Assembly: GCA_900538555.1 (NCBI GenBank)
Contig: UPYI01000010.1
Span: 55,526 to 119,525 of the forward strand
Origin: an uncultured Porphyromonadaceae bacterium
GTDB lineage: Bacteria; Bacteroidota; Bacteroidia; Bacteroidales; Barnesiellaceae
Length of the DNA: 64,000 nt
Direction: 5' to 3'
The position numbers and the translations under genes are program-made. The notes under the pieces were generated by a model. It was not told where the DNA came from. It worked only from the letters and a program-made list of their open reading frames with translations, and searched no databases. Shown piece after piece: positions 62,861 to 64,000 of the stretch. Position 1 is the stretch's first letter, and each line of letters begins with the position of its first letter.

Positions 62861-63793
62861 TAACCGGCGTTCCTGCCGCATCCACTCGCCGATCTGTTCC
62901 AACTTCGCTTCGGTGGGCAGGGTGGCATCCAACCAATGGATGCGGAAGCCCCGGCGCTCCATGCCCCGGAACCACGTCATCTGCCGTTTGGCAAACTGGT
63001 GTATGGCGATTTCCAACCCCGACACCATCTCGTCGTAGGTGGTGCGCCCGATCAGGTATTCGGTCAGGAACTTGTATTCCAGTCCGTAGTAGATCAGGTC
63101 GTCGGGGGCGATGCCGCTCGCCAATAATTGGCGCACTTCGTCTACCATACCTTCGTCTAACCGGGCACGCAACCGTCGCGAAATCTTTTCGCGGCGCAGC
63201 TCCCGTTCGATCGACACGCCTACGATCAGAGCGTGTGCCATCGGTTCGGGCGCGAGAAATTCGGGGGTCTGCCGGCTGTAATATTCGGCTATCTCGATCG
63301 CCCGGATCGCCCGTTTGCAGGTGTCCGTATCGGTGTGGTTGTGCAGGGTCTTGTAGCGGGCGAGAATGTCGGCGAGCTGGTCGAGGCTCTTGCCGGCGAG
63401 GGATGCCCTCAGTTCCGGATTTTCGGGCACAGGGGGCAGCGCATACCCTTTCAGCACCGATTCGATGTAAAGCCCGGTGCCGCCGCAAAGCAGGGGCTGT
63501 TTGCCTCGGTCGAGCATATCTTGATACACGGCACGGAAGTCGCGGATGTATTCGAACAGGTTGTAGCGATAGCCCGGCGGGCAGATATCGATCAGGTGAT
63601 AGGGTATGGTGCGGTCGCCCACGCGGTATTCCGAGAGGTCTTTGCCTGTGCCGATATCCATCGACCGGTAGATCTGGCGCGAATCCGCGCTGATGATCTC
63701 CGTGCCGAGGCGGTCGGCGAGGGCGACGGCGAGTGTGGTCTTGCCCGAGGCGGTGGGTCCGAGTATGACAAGCAGGTCGAAGTCGGGTTTCAT
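62858..63793 (-). CDS. miaA: tRNA dimethylallyltransferase
   Basis: Adds an isopentenyl group to A37 of tRNAs that read UNN codons. P-loop GPTASGKTT at about 11-19, DSRQIYR near 35-41, GGTGLYIESVL near 98-108, and the C-terminal QFAKRQMTWFRG signature. Start at the ATG overlapping the stop of the upstream gene (ATGA), giving 311 aa; a longer frame to 63853 lies inside that gene. Confidence 0.94.
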   Translation of the reverse strand: MKPDFDLLVILGPTASGKTTLAVALADRLGTEIISADSRQIYRSMDIGTGKDLSEYRVGDRTIPYHLIDICPPGYRYNLFEYIRDFRAVYQDMLDRGKQPLLCGGTGLYIESVLKGYALPPVPENPELRASLAGKSLDQLADILARYKTLHNHTDTDTCKRAIRAIEIAEYYSRQTPEFLAPEPMAHALIVGVSIERELRREKISRRLRARLDEGMVDEVRQLLASGIAPDDLIYYGLEYKFLTEYLIGRTTYDEMVSGLEIAIHQFAKRQMTWFRGMERRGFRIHWLDATLPTEAKLEQIGEWMRQERRL

Positions 63794-64000
63794 AGCTTTT
63801 GGTGTTGAATGACAGTTTGTTCCAGACGGCGTTTGCGCCACCGGTATATCCATTGGCTTTCGTTGCGGTGGAGAATGAATTGCCAGATGGGATGGCTGAT
63901 AGGCCGCTCGAAATGGTCGATGTTCTCTAACGTAAACCGTGGAGGCTGGGGATGCAGCGGGTCGCGGTAGGTGCCGTCGATATTGAATACGCGGGCGGTC
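63790..64000 (-). CDS. 3' end of an unidentified gene, translationally coupled to miaA
   Basis: 70 codons visible, running off the window edge. The end is rich in Trp, Arg and His (ISHPIWQFILHRNESQWIYRWRKRRLEQ). The TGA stop overlaps the miaA start. I do not recognise the family; an acyltransferase of the lipid A type is conceivable but not supported. Confidence 0.6.
   Translation of the reverse strand, partial: TARVFNIDGTYRDPLHPQPPRFTLENIDHFERPISHPIWQFILHRNESQWIYRWRKRRLEQTVIQHQKL

Overview
The window looks like a chromosomal segment of a gut-type Bacteroidales bacterium of intermediate GC. Evidence for this is the SusC/SusD pair, the RprX/RprY-like two-component system, the portal of secreted polysaccharide lyases, the Bacteroidetes promoter pattern (a -7 box TAnnTTTG, often with TTTG 19-20 nt upstream) and weak Shine-Dalgarno sites. 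The species cannot be fixed from the sequence alone.

Layout. 1-8.6 kb is housekeeping: the end of a sensor kinase and its response regulator, a PlsC-type acyltransferase, tRNA-Gln(CTG), a CNNM/CBS transporter, a sugar O-acetyltransferase, pheS, nth and manA. 8.9-12.9 kb holds a secreted family 1 pectate lyase, a porin and a Crp/Fnr regulator. 13.0-22.1 kb carries two minus-strand operons: ftsK-lolA-trxB and dxs-trkA-trkH.

22.6-45.4 kb is a polysaccharide utilization locus: an uronate-pathway dehydrogenase (kduD-like), a heparinase II/III-fold lyase, a GH97 enzyme, SusC, SusD, an unknown secreted protein, an alginate-lyase-fold lyase with CBM modules, a carbohydrate-binding protein, a propeller/AraC membrane regulator that lacks a kinase, an orphan ECF sigma factor and a GH88 unsaturated glucuronyl hydrolase. 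Together they fit a lyase pathway. Surface lyases cut a uronic-acid-rich glycan, SusCD imports the fragments, GH88 removes the unsaturated uronate and the dehydrogenase feeds it into central metabolism. The exact glycan is inferred (glucuronan- or alginate-like), not shown.

45.7-51.8 kb: a small membrane protein, a Fic protein and the Phe/Tyr biosynthesis operon pheA-aminotransferase-DAHP synthase/chorismate mutase-tyrA. In front of pheA is a complete transcription attenuator: a good promoter, a 19-residue leader peptide with five Phe and four Tyr, and overlapping antiterminator and terminator hairpins. 51.8-56.5 kb: an unknown acidic protein, two DUF4143-type ATPases each headed by its own 32-33 bp tandem array, a candidate small RNA and a Dps-like ferritin. 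56.6-62.7 kb: a stripped-down phage-like cassette (terminase plus virion/ejection-like proteins, no capsid or portal). 62.9 kb to the end: miaA and the 3' end of another gene.

The most unusual non-coding material is (i) the Phe/Tyr attenuator, (ii) a dispersed about 85-bp repeat whose units each carry a promoter and a hairpin with a different sequence but conserved pairing, (iii) the arrays in front of the ATPases and (iv) a candidate sRNA between them.
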